DNA of 6,593 bases, taken from positions 305 through 6,897 of the forward strand of contig JAHZHY010000313.1 in NCBI GenBank assembly GCA_019420045.1. Reading direction: 5' to 3'. Shown piece by piece: positions 1 to 5,839 of the stretch. Both the position numbers and the translations under genes were made by a program. Within the stretch, counting starts at the first letter, position 1, and each line of letters begins with the position of its first letter. Origin of the DNA: Clostridiales bacterium (GTDB lineage Bacteria; Bacillota; Clostridia; Oscillospirales; Butyricicoccaceae). The notes under the pieces were generated by a model. That model saw only the letters and a list, made by a program, of their open reading frames with translations. It was not told where the DNA came from and searched no databases.

Positions 1-1
1 G

Positions 2-811
2 CGTTTTTCCATCAAGGTGACCAGTCAGCTGCACTTTGAAAAAAGCGATTATCAGACCATCGGGGTGTTCGATTCCCCGGAATTCGGCCGCTTTCTCACT
101 CTGGACGGCATTATGATGCTGACAGAAAAGGACGAGTTCATCTATCATGAAATGATCACCCACCCCGCCTTTGCCGTTTGCCCGGGGATTTCCCGGGTGC
201 TGGTCATCGGTGCCGGGGATGGGGGTGTGGCCCGGGAGCTGGCCAAGTATCCGCAGATCCGCCAGATCGACATTGTGGAGATCGATGAGCGGGTGGTGGA
301 GGTCAGCCGCAAGTTCCTGCCCCAGACCGCCTGCGGTTTTTCCGACAGCCGGGTGAATCTGTTCTTTGAGGACGGGCTGAAATTCGTCCGCCGGAAGGAA
401 AATGAGTACGATCTGATTATCGTGGACTCCACCGATCCCTTTGGCCCGGGAGAAGTGCTTTTTACCCGGGAATTTTATGGCAACTGCTATCGGGCTCTCA
501 CTGAAAAGGGCATTCTGATCAACCAGCACGAAAGTCCCTTCTATGAAGGGGATGCTCAGGAAATGCGTCAGGCCCACAAACGGCTCAGCCGGGTTTTCCC
601 CGTTAGCCGGGTGTATCAGGCCCACATTCCCACCTATCCTTCGGGCCATTGGCTCTTCGGCTTTGCCAGCAAGGGCCTGGACCCTCTGGAGGATCAGCAG
701 GAGGGACGGTGGGAGCTTCTGCGCATTCCCACCCGGTACTATAATTCCCAGCTGCACCGGGGTGCTTTCTATCTTCCCAATTATGTAAAGGAGCTTTTGG
801 CCGATGAATAA
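2..811 (+). CDS. speE: Spermidine synthase (polyamine aminopropyltransferase), 5' end cut by window edge
   Basis: Transfers an aminopropyl group from decarboxylated S-adenosylmethionine to a diamine such as putrescine, giving spermidine and methylthioadenosine; cytosolic. About 269 codons are visible, against a usual family length of about 275-290, so only some 15-20 N-terminal residues are missing. Counting from the first full codon: the FLTLDG...EKDEFIYHEM block, the nucleotide-binding GAGDGG at 70-75, VEID at 92-95, the catalytic DSTDP at 142-146 (two acidic residues expected to act in transfer) and QHESPF near 175. The GTG at 17-19 is not the start: the codons before it read RFSIK and continue the conserved N-terminal strand found in other SpeE proteins, so the frame is open through the left edge. 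The 3' end overlaps speB by 8 bases, implying coupled translation. The substrate (putrescine, agmatine or another amine) cannot be fixed from sequence. No speD is visible to supply the aminopropyl donor. Confidence 0.93.
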   Translation, partial: RFSIKVTSQLHFEKSDYQTIGVFDSPEFGRFLTLDGIMMLTEKDEFIYHEMITHPAFAVCPGISRVLVIGAGDGGVARELAKYPQIRQIDIVEIDERVVEVSRKFLPQTACGFSDSRVNLFFEDGLKFVRRKENEYDLIIVDSTDPFGPGEVLFTREFYGNCYRALTEKGILINQHESPFYEGDAQEMRQAHKRLSRVFPVSRVYQAHIPTYPSGHWLFGFASKGLDPLEDQQEGRWELLRIPTRYYNSQLHRGAFYLPNYVKELLADE

Positions 812-1658
812 AAACATCCAGACCTTTCTGGCTTGTGACGCTGATTACAATCAGGCCGATTTGGTGCTCTTCGGGGCGCCTTTCGATGGCACCACCTCTT
901 TCCGGCCGGGCACCCGGTTCGGCCCTTCGGCCATCCGGAATGAGAGCTTCGGCATCGAGACCTATTCTCCCTATTGCGATAAGGACCTCATCGATTGCAG
1001 CATCTGCGACGGGGGAGACCTGGAGCTGCCCTTCGGCAACACTCCCCGGGTGCTGGAGATGATCCGCAGTCAGACCGAGGAGATTTTGAAAGACGGGAAA
1101 AAGTTCCTCATGCTGGGCGGCGAGCATCTGGTGACCCTGGGCGCTCTGGAAGCGGTGGCGGACAAGCACCCCGACCTGCATGTGATCCATTTTGACGCTC
1201 ACACCGACCTGCGCACCGAGTATCTGGGGGAAGAGCTGTCCCATTCCACCGTGCTGTATCACGCCTGGAAGCTGCTGGGGGATGGACGCATCCACCAGTT
1301 CGGCATCCGCAGCGGCGAAAAATACGAATTTGAGTTTGCCAAAGAGCACACCCATCTGCACAAGTTTGATCTGAAAGGATTTGCAGAAACGGTACAGCGC
1401 CTCCAGGGCAAGCCGGTGTATTTCACACTGGACCTGGATGTGCTGGACCCCTCCATTTTCTGCGGCACCGGTACGCCGGAGGCCGGAGGCATCACCTTCA
1501 AAGAGCTGATGGAAGCCATTTTGCTTCTGCATAAGCTGGACATTGTAGGCTGCGACATCAACGAGCTTTCCCCTCACTATGACCACAGCGGCACATCCAC
1601 TGCCGTGGCCTGCAAGGTGACGCGGGAGATCCTGTTGCAGCTTTTGCACAACCACTAA
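804..1658 (+). CDS. speB: Agmatinase-family ureohydrolase (SpeB)
   Basis: Mn-dependent hydrolase of the arginase/agmatinase family; removes urea from agmatine to give putrescine, or possibly from N1-aminopropylagmatine to give spermidine. The 284 residues match the usual length of about 290 in Bacillus-type SpeB. Visible in order: GAPFDGTTSFRPGTRFGP (about 24-41), the metal-ligand motif GGEH with H108, DAHTD with D131, H133 and D135, SHST at 146-149, LDLDVLDP with D210 and D212, and GTGTPEAGG (221-229). All expected metal ligands are intact. The FRPGTRFGP and GGEH-LV features and the SHST motif match Bacillus agmatinase rather than arginase or formimidoylglutamase. The ATG lies inside the end of speE (8-base overlap) with AAAGGAG at 787-793 as ribosome binding site. 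Its place between an aminopropyltransferase and the carboxyspermidine pair supports a polyamine role. Agmatine against aminopropylagmatine specificity is not resolved. Confidence 0.93.
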   Translation: MNKNIQTFLACDADYNQADLVLFGAPFDGTTSFRPGTRFGPSAIRNESFGIETYSPYCDKDLIDCSICDGGDLELPFGNTPRVLEMIRSQTEEILKDGKKFLMLGGEHLVTLGALEAVADKHPDLHVIHFDAHTDLRTEYLGEELSHSTVLYHAWKLLGDGRIHQFGIRSGEKYEFEFAKEHTHLHKFDLKGFAETVQRLQGKPVYFTLDLDVLDPSIFCGTGTPEAGGITFKELMEAILLLHKLDIVGCDINELSPHYDHSGTSTAVACKVTREILLQLLHNH

Positions 1659-1683
1659 TATTCGAGGAAAAGGAGAGAATACC

Positions 1684-2886
1684 ATGGGAAAATGCATGAT
1701 CATCGGCTGCGGCGGCGTGGCCAGCGTAGCCATTCATAAGTGCTGCCAGAACAGCGAGGTTTTTGATGAAATCATTATTGCCAGCCGCACCAAGAGCAAG
1801 TGCGACGAGCTGAAGGAAAAGCTGGAGGGCACCACCAAGACCAAGATCTACACCGAGCAGGTGGACGCCGACAAGGTGGACGAGCTGATCGCCCTCATCG
1901 AAAAATATAAGCCCGATGTGGTGCTCAACCTGGCCCTGCCCTATCAGGACCTGACCATTATGGACGCCTGCCTGGCCACCAAGACCCACTATGTGGACAC
2001 CGCCAACTACGAGCCCCTGGACACCGCCAAGTTCGAATACAAGTGGCAGTGGGCCTACCGGGAGAAGTTCAAGGAAGCGGGCATCTGCGCCCTGCTGGGA
2101 AGCGGCTTTGACCCGGGCGTCACCAGCGTCTTCTCCGCTTATGCTCTGAAGCATCATTTTGATGAGATTCATTATATCGATATCCTGGACTGCAATGGCG
2201 GCGACCACGGCTATCCCTTTGCCACCAACTTCAACCCCGAGATCAACATCCGGGAAGTGTCCGCCAAGGGAAGCTACTGGGAGAACGGCCACTGGGTGGA
2301 GACTGAGCCCATGGAGATCAAGCGGGAATATGACTTCGACCAGGTGGGCCACAAGGATATGTACCTGCTGCACCATGAAGAGCTGGAAAGCCTGGGGCTG
2401 AACATCCCCGGCATCAAGCGCATCCGGTTCTTCATGACCTTCGGCCAGAGCTATCTCACTCACCTGAAGTGCCTGGAGAATGTGGGCATGACCTCCATCG
2501 AGCCGGTGGAATACGAAGGACACAAGATCGTGCCTCTTCAGTTCCTCAAGGCGCTGCTGCCCGATCCTGCCAGCCTGGGTCCCCGCACCGTGGGCAAGAC
2601 CAACATCGGCTGCATCTTCCAGGGCGTGAAGGACGGCAAGGAAAAGACCTATTATCTCTACAATGTGTGCGATCACCAGGAGTGCTACAAGGAAGTGGGC
2701 AGCCAGGCTGTGTCCTACACCACCGGCGTGCCGGCCATGATCGGCGCTATGCTGGTGATGAACGGCACCTGGAACAAGCCCGGCGTATGGAACATGGAAG
2801 AGTTCGATCCCGATCCCTTCATGGATGCTCTGAACAAATGGGGTCTGCCCTGGACCGAGAACTTTAACCCGGTGTTGGTGGACTAA
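1684..2886 (+). CDS. Carboxynorspermidine/carboxyspermidine dehydrogenase (saccharopine dehydrogenase family)
   Basis: Catalyses NADPH-dependent reductive condensation of L-aspartate beta-semialdehyde with a diamine (putrescine, diaminopropane, or possibly agmatine) to give a carboxylated triamine; cytosolic. The 400-residue length fits the CASDH/CANSDH family. The N-terminal Rossmann domain starts with MIIGCGGVA (glycine motif at 8-13) and has IASRT at 32-36, where the S-R pair after the second strand is typical of NADP(H) preference. A GSGFDPG motif (139-145) begins the substrate domain, with ILDCNGGDHGYPFATNFNPE (167-186) following. It is distinguished from true saccharopine dehydrogenase by these motifs and by the adjacent nspC. 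AAAGGAG (from 1668) lies about 8 bases before the ATG. The stop codon overlaps the nspC start (TAATG). Family reports sometimes label it saccharopine dehydrogenase or Lys1-like, which would be misleading here. The exact amine substrate is an inference. Confidence 0.92.
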   Translation: MGKCMIIGCGGVASVAIHKCCQNSEVFDEIIIASRTKSKCDELKEKLEGTTKTKIYTEQVDADKVDELIALIEKYKPDVVLNLALPYQDLTIMDACLATKTHYVDTANYEPLDTAKFEYKWQWAYREKFKEAGICALLGSGFDPGVTSVFSAYALKHHFDEIHYIDILDCNGGDHGYPFATNFNPEINIREVSAKGSYWENGHWVETEPMEIKREYDFDQVGHKDMYLLHHEELESLGLNIPGIKRIRFFMTFGQSYLTHLKCLENVGMTSIEPVEYEGHKIVPLQFLKALLPDPASLGPRTVGKTNIGCIFQGVKDGKEKTYYLYNVCDHQECYKEVGSQAVSYTTGVPAMIGAMLVMNGTWNKPGVWNMEEFDPDPFMDALNKWGLPWTENFNPVLVD

Positions 2887-4016
2887 TGGACAAAGGCCTG
2901 ATGGGGGTGCAGACCCCCTGTTATGTGGTGGATGAAAAGCGCCTGCGGGAGAATCTGACCATTCTCCGACAGGTGGCTCAGGAGGCCGGCTGCAAGATCC
3001 TGCTGGCCCAGAAAGCCTTTTCCATGTTTGCGGTCTATCCCCTGATCGGGGAGTATCTGGCGGGCACCACCGCCAGCGGCCTGTTTGAGGCCAAGCTGGG
3101 CAAAGAAGAGATGGGCGGGGAGACCCACATCTTTTCGGCTGCCTATGTGGAGGAGGAGTTTGAGGAGATTTTGCAGGTGTGCGACCACATCTCCTTCAAT
3201 TCCTTTGCCCAGTGGAAAAAATACCGGGAGCGGGCGCTGAAAGCGGGAAAAAGCTGTTCCATTCGAATTAACCCGGAACACTCCACCCAGGAGCATGGCA
3301 TCTATGATCCCTGTGCCGCAGGTTCCCGCCTGGGCGTCACCCGGAAGAATTTCCAGCCGGAAGAGCTGGAGGGCATTGAAGGGCTTCATTTCCACACCCT
3401 GTGTGAGCAAAACAGCGATGCGCTGGTGGAGACGGTGCAGGCGGTGGAAGAGAAATTCGGCCCCTTCCTCCATCAGATGAAATGGGTGAATTTCGGCGGC
3501 GGCCACCATATCACCCGGCCGGATTATGACCGGAAAGCCCTGATCGATTGCATCCGGGCCTTCCGGGAAAAATATGATGTGCAGGTCTATCTGGAGCCGG
3601 GAGAAGCCATCGCCTATTATGCGGGCTTCTTGGTGACAAAGGTGCTGGATGTGGTGGAAAACGGCATCCAGATCGCTTTGTTGGATGCGTCAGCGGCCTG
3701 CCATATGCCCGATGTGATCGAAATGCCCTATCGTCCCCCGCTGATGGACAGCGGGGAGGCGGGAGAAAAGGCCTATACCTACCGGCTGGCGGGCAGCACC
3801 TGCCTGGCTGGGGATGTGATCGGCGATTATTCCTTTGACCATCCTCTGAAAGAAGGAGACAAACTGGTCTTCGAGGATATGGCCATCTATTCCATGGTGA
3901 AAAACAACACTTTCAACGGCATCTGCTTGCCCTCCATCGCTCTGCGCAAGGAGGACGGCAGCATCCAGGTGATCCGCCGGTTCGGATACCAGGATTTCAA
4001 AGGCCGGCTGTCTTAA
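2886..4016 (+). CDS. nspC: Carboxynorspermidine/carboxyspermidine decarboxylase
   Basis: PLP-dependent fold-III (alanine racemase-like) decarboxylase that removes the carboxyl group from carboxyspermidine or carboxynorspermidine, giving spermidine or norspermidine. Length of 376 residues is typical of NspC. The N-terminal barrel opens with TPCYVVDEKRL; K43 in LLAQKAFSMF is the expected PLP lysine. TTASGLFEAKLG (61-72), SRLGV (147-151), HFHTLCEQN (168-176), the phosphate-binding GGG (204-206) and EPGEA (237-241) follow. STCLAGD (304-310), with C306 and D310, supplies the active-site residues from the partner subunit in the usual dimer. These features separate it from diaminopimelate decarboxylase. 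The start overlaps the preceding stop by one base and lacks a strong ribosome site, so translation is probably coupled. A second ATG at 2901, with AAAGG at 2892-2896, would give a form five residues shorter and cannot be excluded. Confidence 0.93.
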   Translation: MDKGLMGVQTPCYVVDEKRLRENLTILRQVAQEAGCKILLAQKAFSMFAVYPLIGEYLAGTTASGLFEAKLGKEEMGGETHIFSAAYVEEEFEEILQVCDHISFNSFAQWKKYRERALKAGKSCSIRINPEHSTQEHGIYDPCAAGSRLGVTRKNFQPEELEGIEGLHFHTLCEQNSDALVETVQAVEEKFGPFLHQMKWVNFGGGHHITRPDYDRKALIDCIRAFREKYDVQVYLEPGEAIAYYAGFLVTKVLDVVENGIQIALLDASAACHMPDVIEMPYRPPLMDSGEAGEKAYTYRLAGSTCLAGDVIGDYSFDHPLKEGDKLVFEDMAIYSMVKNNTFNGICLPSIALRKEDGSIQVIRRFGYQDFKGRLS

Positions 4017-4057
4017 CAAAACAAAAATCCCCGGCGGCCAAACCGGCGCCGCCTATG

Positions 4058-4063
4058 AGGTGA
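4058..4063 (+). promoter_or_regulatory. Ribosome binding site that decides the aspartate kinase start
   Basis: AGGTGA is five bases upstream of the ATG at 4069. The alternative GTG at 4060 lies inside this element and has no purine-rich site at suitable distance before it, so the ATG is the better start. Confidence 0.65.
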
Positions 4064-4068
4064 AGCAG

Positions 4069-5379
4069 ATGATCGTGGCAAAATTCGGCGGCAGTTCTCT
4101 GGCAGATGCCGCCCAGTTCCGCCGGGTGCGGGATATCGTTTTGGCGGATAGCCGCCGTCAGGTGGTGGTGCCCTCGGCCCCGGGCAAACGCTTTCCCCAG
4201 GACGAAAAGGTCACCGATCTGTTTTACCAGTGCCACAAGGCCCGGCAGAAGGGGGAGCCCTTTCAGCCGGTGCTGGAGGTCATCCGGGGCCGCTATGGGG
4301 AGATCGCTGAAAACCTGGGCCTGGCGTTGGACCTGGACGGTATCTTCCAGCAGATCTGGGAGCAGATCGCCCGGGGGGCCGGTCCGGATTACTGCGCCAG
4401 CCGGGGAGAGTTTGTCAACGGCCAGCTGCTGGCGGAATATCTGGGGTTTTCCTTCCTGGATGCGGCCCAGGCCATCGTTTTTGATGACAACGGCAAGCTG
4501 GATGAAGAAGAGACCAACTCCCTTTTACAGCAGGAACTGCTGGAACGGGTGCCGGTGGTGCTGCCTGGATTTTACGGCAGAGGCCCTCAGGGACAGATCA
4601 AGGTCTTTTCCCGGGGCGGCAGCGATGTGACCGGGGCCTTGGCGGCCCGGGCCGTGGAAGCGGAGGTCTATGAAAACTGGACCGATGTATCCGGTTTCCT
4701 CATGGCCGATCCCCGGATCGTTCAGGACCCTCAGCCCATCCGCCACCTGACCTATCATGAGATGTACGCCCTCAGCTGCGCCGGGGCCACGGTGCTTCAT
4801 GAGGACAGCGTAGGCCCGGTGAGCCGGGCGGGAATCGCCACCAATATCCGCAACACCAACCGCCCGGATCATCCCGGTACCATGATTACCAGCACAGCGG
4901 TGAAGCGGGAGAACTTCTCCATTTTTGCCGGTATTGCCGGACGGAAGGGATATAGCCTGGTGCTGCTGGAAGGGGAGGACCCCCAGCAGGGGGCCTTTGC
5001 CCAGAAGATCCTCCGGGCCGCCCGGGCTCACGGTATGGACCCCCAGGCTCCGGCCGTCAGCGGCGCCCATATCAGCTTTTTGGTGGACAGTGGGGAATAT
5101 GAGCACGAGGAAGAAGAATTCTCCGCCAGAGCCGCCGTTCTGGGGGCTGTCCAGCCGCCGGAGGTGCATACAGGCTTTGCCTGTATTGTGCTGGTGGGCT
5201 ATGGCGTGCCTCATAACCACCGTACCCTCAGCCGGATTTTCCAGACCTTGCAGAGCCGGAACATCCCGGTGGCCATGATTCACCAGGGCATCAGCGAGAT
5301 CAGTACCTGGGTGGGCGTAGGAGAAGATATGGAAGAAGCCATCCGGGCTCTTTATCTGGAGTTTGCCAAAGGAAAATAA
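4069..5379 (+). CDS. lysC: Aspartate kinase, monofunctional, with two C-terminal ACT domains
   Basis: Phosphorylates L-aspartate to 4-phospho-L-aspartate, the first step of the aspartate family pathway and the source of aspartate semialdehyde. With the ATG at 4069 it has 436 residues. The kinase domain spans about 1-275: KFGGSS (5-10), VPSAPGKR (34-41), SRGGSDVTG (181-189), ENWTDVSGFLMADPR (202-216), LHEDSVGP (243-250) and the closing RPDHPGTMI. Two ACT regulatory domains follow (about 286-345 and 368-432), so feedback by an end product is likely, but the effector cannot be read from sequence. A GTG at 4060 would add three residues; the ATG is preferred because AGGTGA at 4058-4063 sits five bases upstream. 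It lies 52 bases after nspC and before the operon terminator. Since the two upstream enzymes consume aspartate semialdehyde, I infer it supplies that precursor for polyamine synthesis. The symbol follows convention; lysine regulation is not shown. Confidence 0.9.
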   Translation: MIVAKFGGSSLADAAQFRRVRDIVLADSRRQVVVPSAPGKRFPQDEKVTDLFYQCHKARQKGEPFQPVLEVIRGRYGEIAENLGLALDLDGIFQQIWEQIARGAGPDYCASRGEFVNGQLLAEYLGFSFLDAAQAIVFDDNGKLDEEETNSLLQQELLERVPVVLPGFYGRGPQGQIKVFSRGGSDVTGALAARAVEAEVYENWTDVSGFLMADPRIVQDPQPIRHLTYHEMYALSCAGATVLHEDSVGPVSRAGIATNIRNTNRPDHPGTMITSTAVKRENFSIFAGIAGRKGYSLVLLEGEDPQQGAFAQKILRAARAHGMDPQAPAVSGAHISFLVDSGEYEHEEEEFSARAAVLGAVQPPEVHTGFACIVLVGYGVPHNHRTLSRIFQTLQSRNIPVAMIHQGISEISTWVGVGEDMEEAIRALYLEFAKGK

Positions 5380-5389
5380 AAAGCATTGT

Positions 5390-5422
5390 GCCCTGCTGCT
5401 TTCGCGGCAGGGCTTTTTCTTT
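5390..5422 (+). terminator. Intrinsic terminator of the polyamine operon
   Basis: A 10-bp stem (5390-5399 with 5404-5413) is built from GCCCTGC-TGC and GCG-GCAGGGC, with one G-U pair and the four-base loop TTTC. The T-rich tract TTTTTCTTT follows directly. It starts 11 bases after the aspartate kinase stop codon and ends just before the -35 box of the next promoter, so it separates the two transcription units cleanly. Confidence 0.93.
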
Positions 5423-5423
5423 G

Positions 5424-5452
5424 TTGACATACCTGGAAGCTCTAAGTATAAT
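5424..5452 (+). promoter_or_regulatory. Consensus vegetative (SigA-type) promoter of the padR operon
   Basis: TTGACA (5424-5429) and TATAAT (5447-5452) both match consensus exactly, with the optimal 17-bp spacer. Transcription should start near 5459, giving a leader of about 30 bases before padR. Such a strong core promoter in front of a repressor gene suggests that it is normally held down, in keeping with the dyads that overlap it. Confidence 0.9.
5430..5448. promoter_or_regulatory. Putative PadR operator 1 (19-bp imperfect dyad in the promoter spacer)
   Basis: TACCTGGAA, one central base, then CTCTAAGTA. The reverse complement of the right arm is TACTTAGAG, so both arms fit TACYTRGAR. It fills the space between the -35 and -10 boxes and touches the -10, where a bound repressor would block RNA polymerase. 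Assignment to PadR is inferred from position and symmetry. Confidence 0.6.
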
Positions 5453-5455
5453 AAA

Positions 5456-5474
5456 AGCATAGAATCTCTAGGTA
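5456..5474. promoter_or_regulatory. Putative PadR operator 2 (19-bp dyad over the transcription start)
   Basis: AGCATAGAA, one central base, then CTCTAGGTA. The right arm read in reverse is TACCTAGAG, a clean TACYTRGAR half-site; the left arm is degenerate in its outer bases. The 9-1-9 layout equals operator 1, 13 of 19 bases match it directly, and the two centres are 26 bp apart. It covers the predicted transcription start. Confidence 0.5.
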
Positions 5475-5488
5475 TGGGAGGTGGGAAT

Positions 5489-5839
5489 ATGACGGTGGAT
5501 AAAGGGTATCTGGCGGGAAGCGCTTCCCTTTTGGTGCTCTCTCTTTTGGAGAAAGAGGATCAATATGGTTACCAGATCATCAGGCGGCTGGAAGAGCGGA
5601 GCCAGAAGGTGTTCTCTCTTCAGGAGGGGACACTCTATCCGGTGCTGCACAAGTTGGAGAACAAAGGGTATATCACATCCTATGAGCAGCAGGCCCCCAC
5701 CGGGCGAACGCGGAAATATTACCGGATCACCCCGGAAGGGCTGCAGCAGCTGGTGGAGGAAAAGAAGCGGTTCGAGGAATTTGCCGGAGCGGTGCGCCAG
5801 GTGATGGGAGGTGGCTTGTGTGAAACAGGAGCCTTTTGA
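5489..5839 (+). CDS. PadR-family winged helix-turn-helix transcriptional regulator
   Basis: Small DNA-binding repressor, 116 residues, the size of the short PadR subfamily. The winged helix spans about 10-85: LLVLSLLEKEDQYGYQIIRRL (helices 1-2), then the recognition region LQEGTLYPVLHKLENKGYI (44-62), and the wing with the hallmark TGRTRKYYRITPEG (71-84). A C-terminal helix (85-105) should serve dimerisation. The ATG at 5489 is chosen because GGGAGGTG (5476-5483) lies five bases before it and because the promoter and likely transcription start lie upstream of it but downstream of the first possible in-frame start codon. That longer open frame would run back through the terminator and promoter into the end of the aspartate kinase gene. 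It overlaps the next gene, which encodes a HAAS protein, the classic partner of this PadR type. Likely represses its own operon through the adjacent dyads. The inducing signal is unknown. Confidence 0.92.
   Translation: MTVDKGYLAGSASLLVLSLLEKEDQYGYQIIRRLEERSQKVFSLQEGTLYPVLHKLENKGYITSYEQQAPTGRTRKYYRITPEGLQQLVEEKKRFEEFAGAVRQVMGGGLCETGAF
5806..5811 (+). promoter_or_regulatory. Ribosome binding site that decides the HAAS gene start
   Basis: GGGAGG lies inside the end of padR, eight bases before the GTG at 5820. The other in-frame GTG at 5811 overlaps the element itself and so is a poor start. Confidence 0.6.

Noticed and set aside
17..19. GTG as the start codon of spermidine synthase
   Set aside because: The codons before it read RFSIK and continue the conserved N-terminal SpeE strand; there is no ribosome site, and the frame is open to the window edge, so this is an internal valine.
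603..1733. Long open frame on the minus strand opposite speB
   Set aside because: It lies opposite a gene with complete agmatinase motifs. Its translation is low-complexity and rich in Q, G, A and H without a recognisable domain, as expected of the antisense of GC-rich codons.
1558..2676. Long open frame on the minus strand opposite the dehydrogenase gene
   Set aside because: Antisense of biased codons; hydrophobic V/L/G-rich repeats with no family resemblance, while the + strand encodes a full conserved enzyme.
1684..4016. Lysine biosynthesis (saccharopine dehydrogenase plus diaminopimelate decarboxylase) as the role of this gene pair
   Set aside because: The motifs and lengths fit carboxynorspermidine dehydrogenase and NspC, and their neighbours speE and speB are polyamine genes; presence of an aspartate kinase alone does not make it a lysine operon.
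4017..4068. GC-rich repeats between nspC and aspartate kinase as a terminator or leader element
   Set aside because: CCGG and GGCGG/CCGCC pairings give only short, competing stems with no T-tract after them; nothing resembles a riboswitch, and read-through into the kinase gene is expected.
4525..5460. Minus-strand open frame opposite the aspartate kinase
   Set aside because: It crosses the terminator and padR promoter, has no ribosome site or recognisable motif, and lies opposite a conserved gene.
5363..5488. N-terminal extension of the PadR protein
   Set aside because: The extra 42 codons would span the terminator, promoter and operators and begin within the aspartate kinase gene; the predicted transcript starts after this point.
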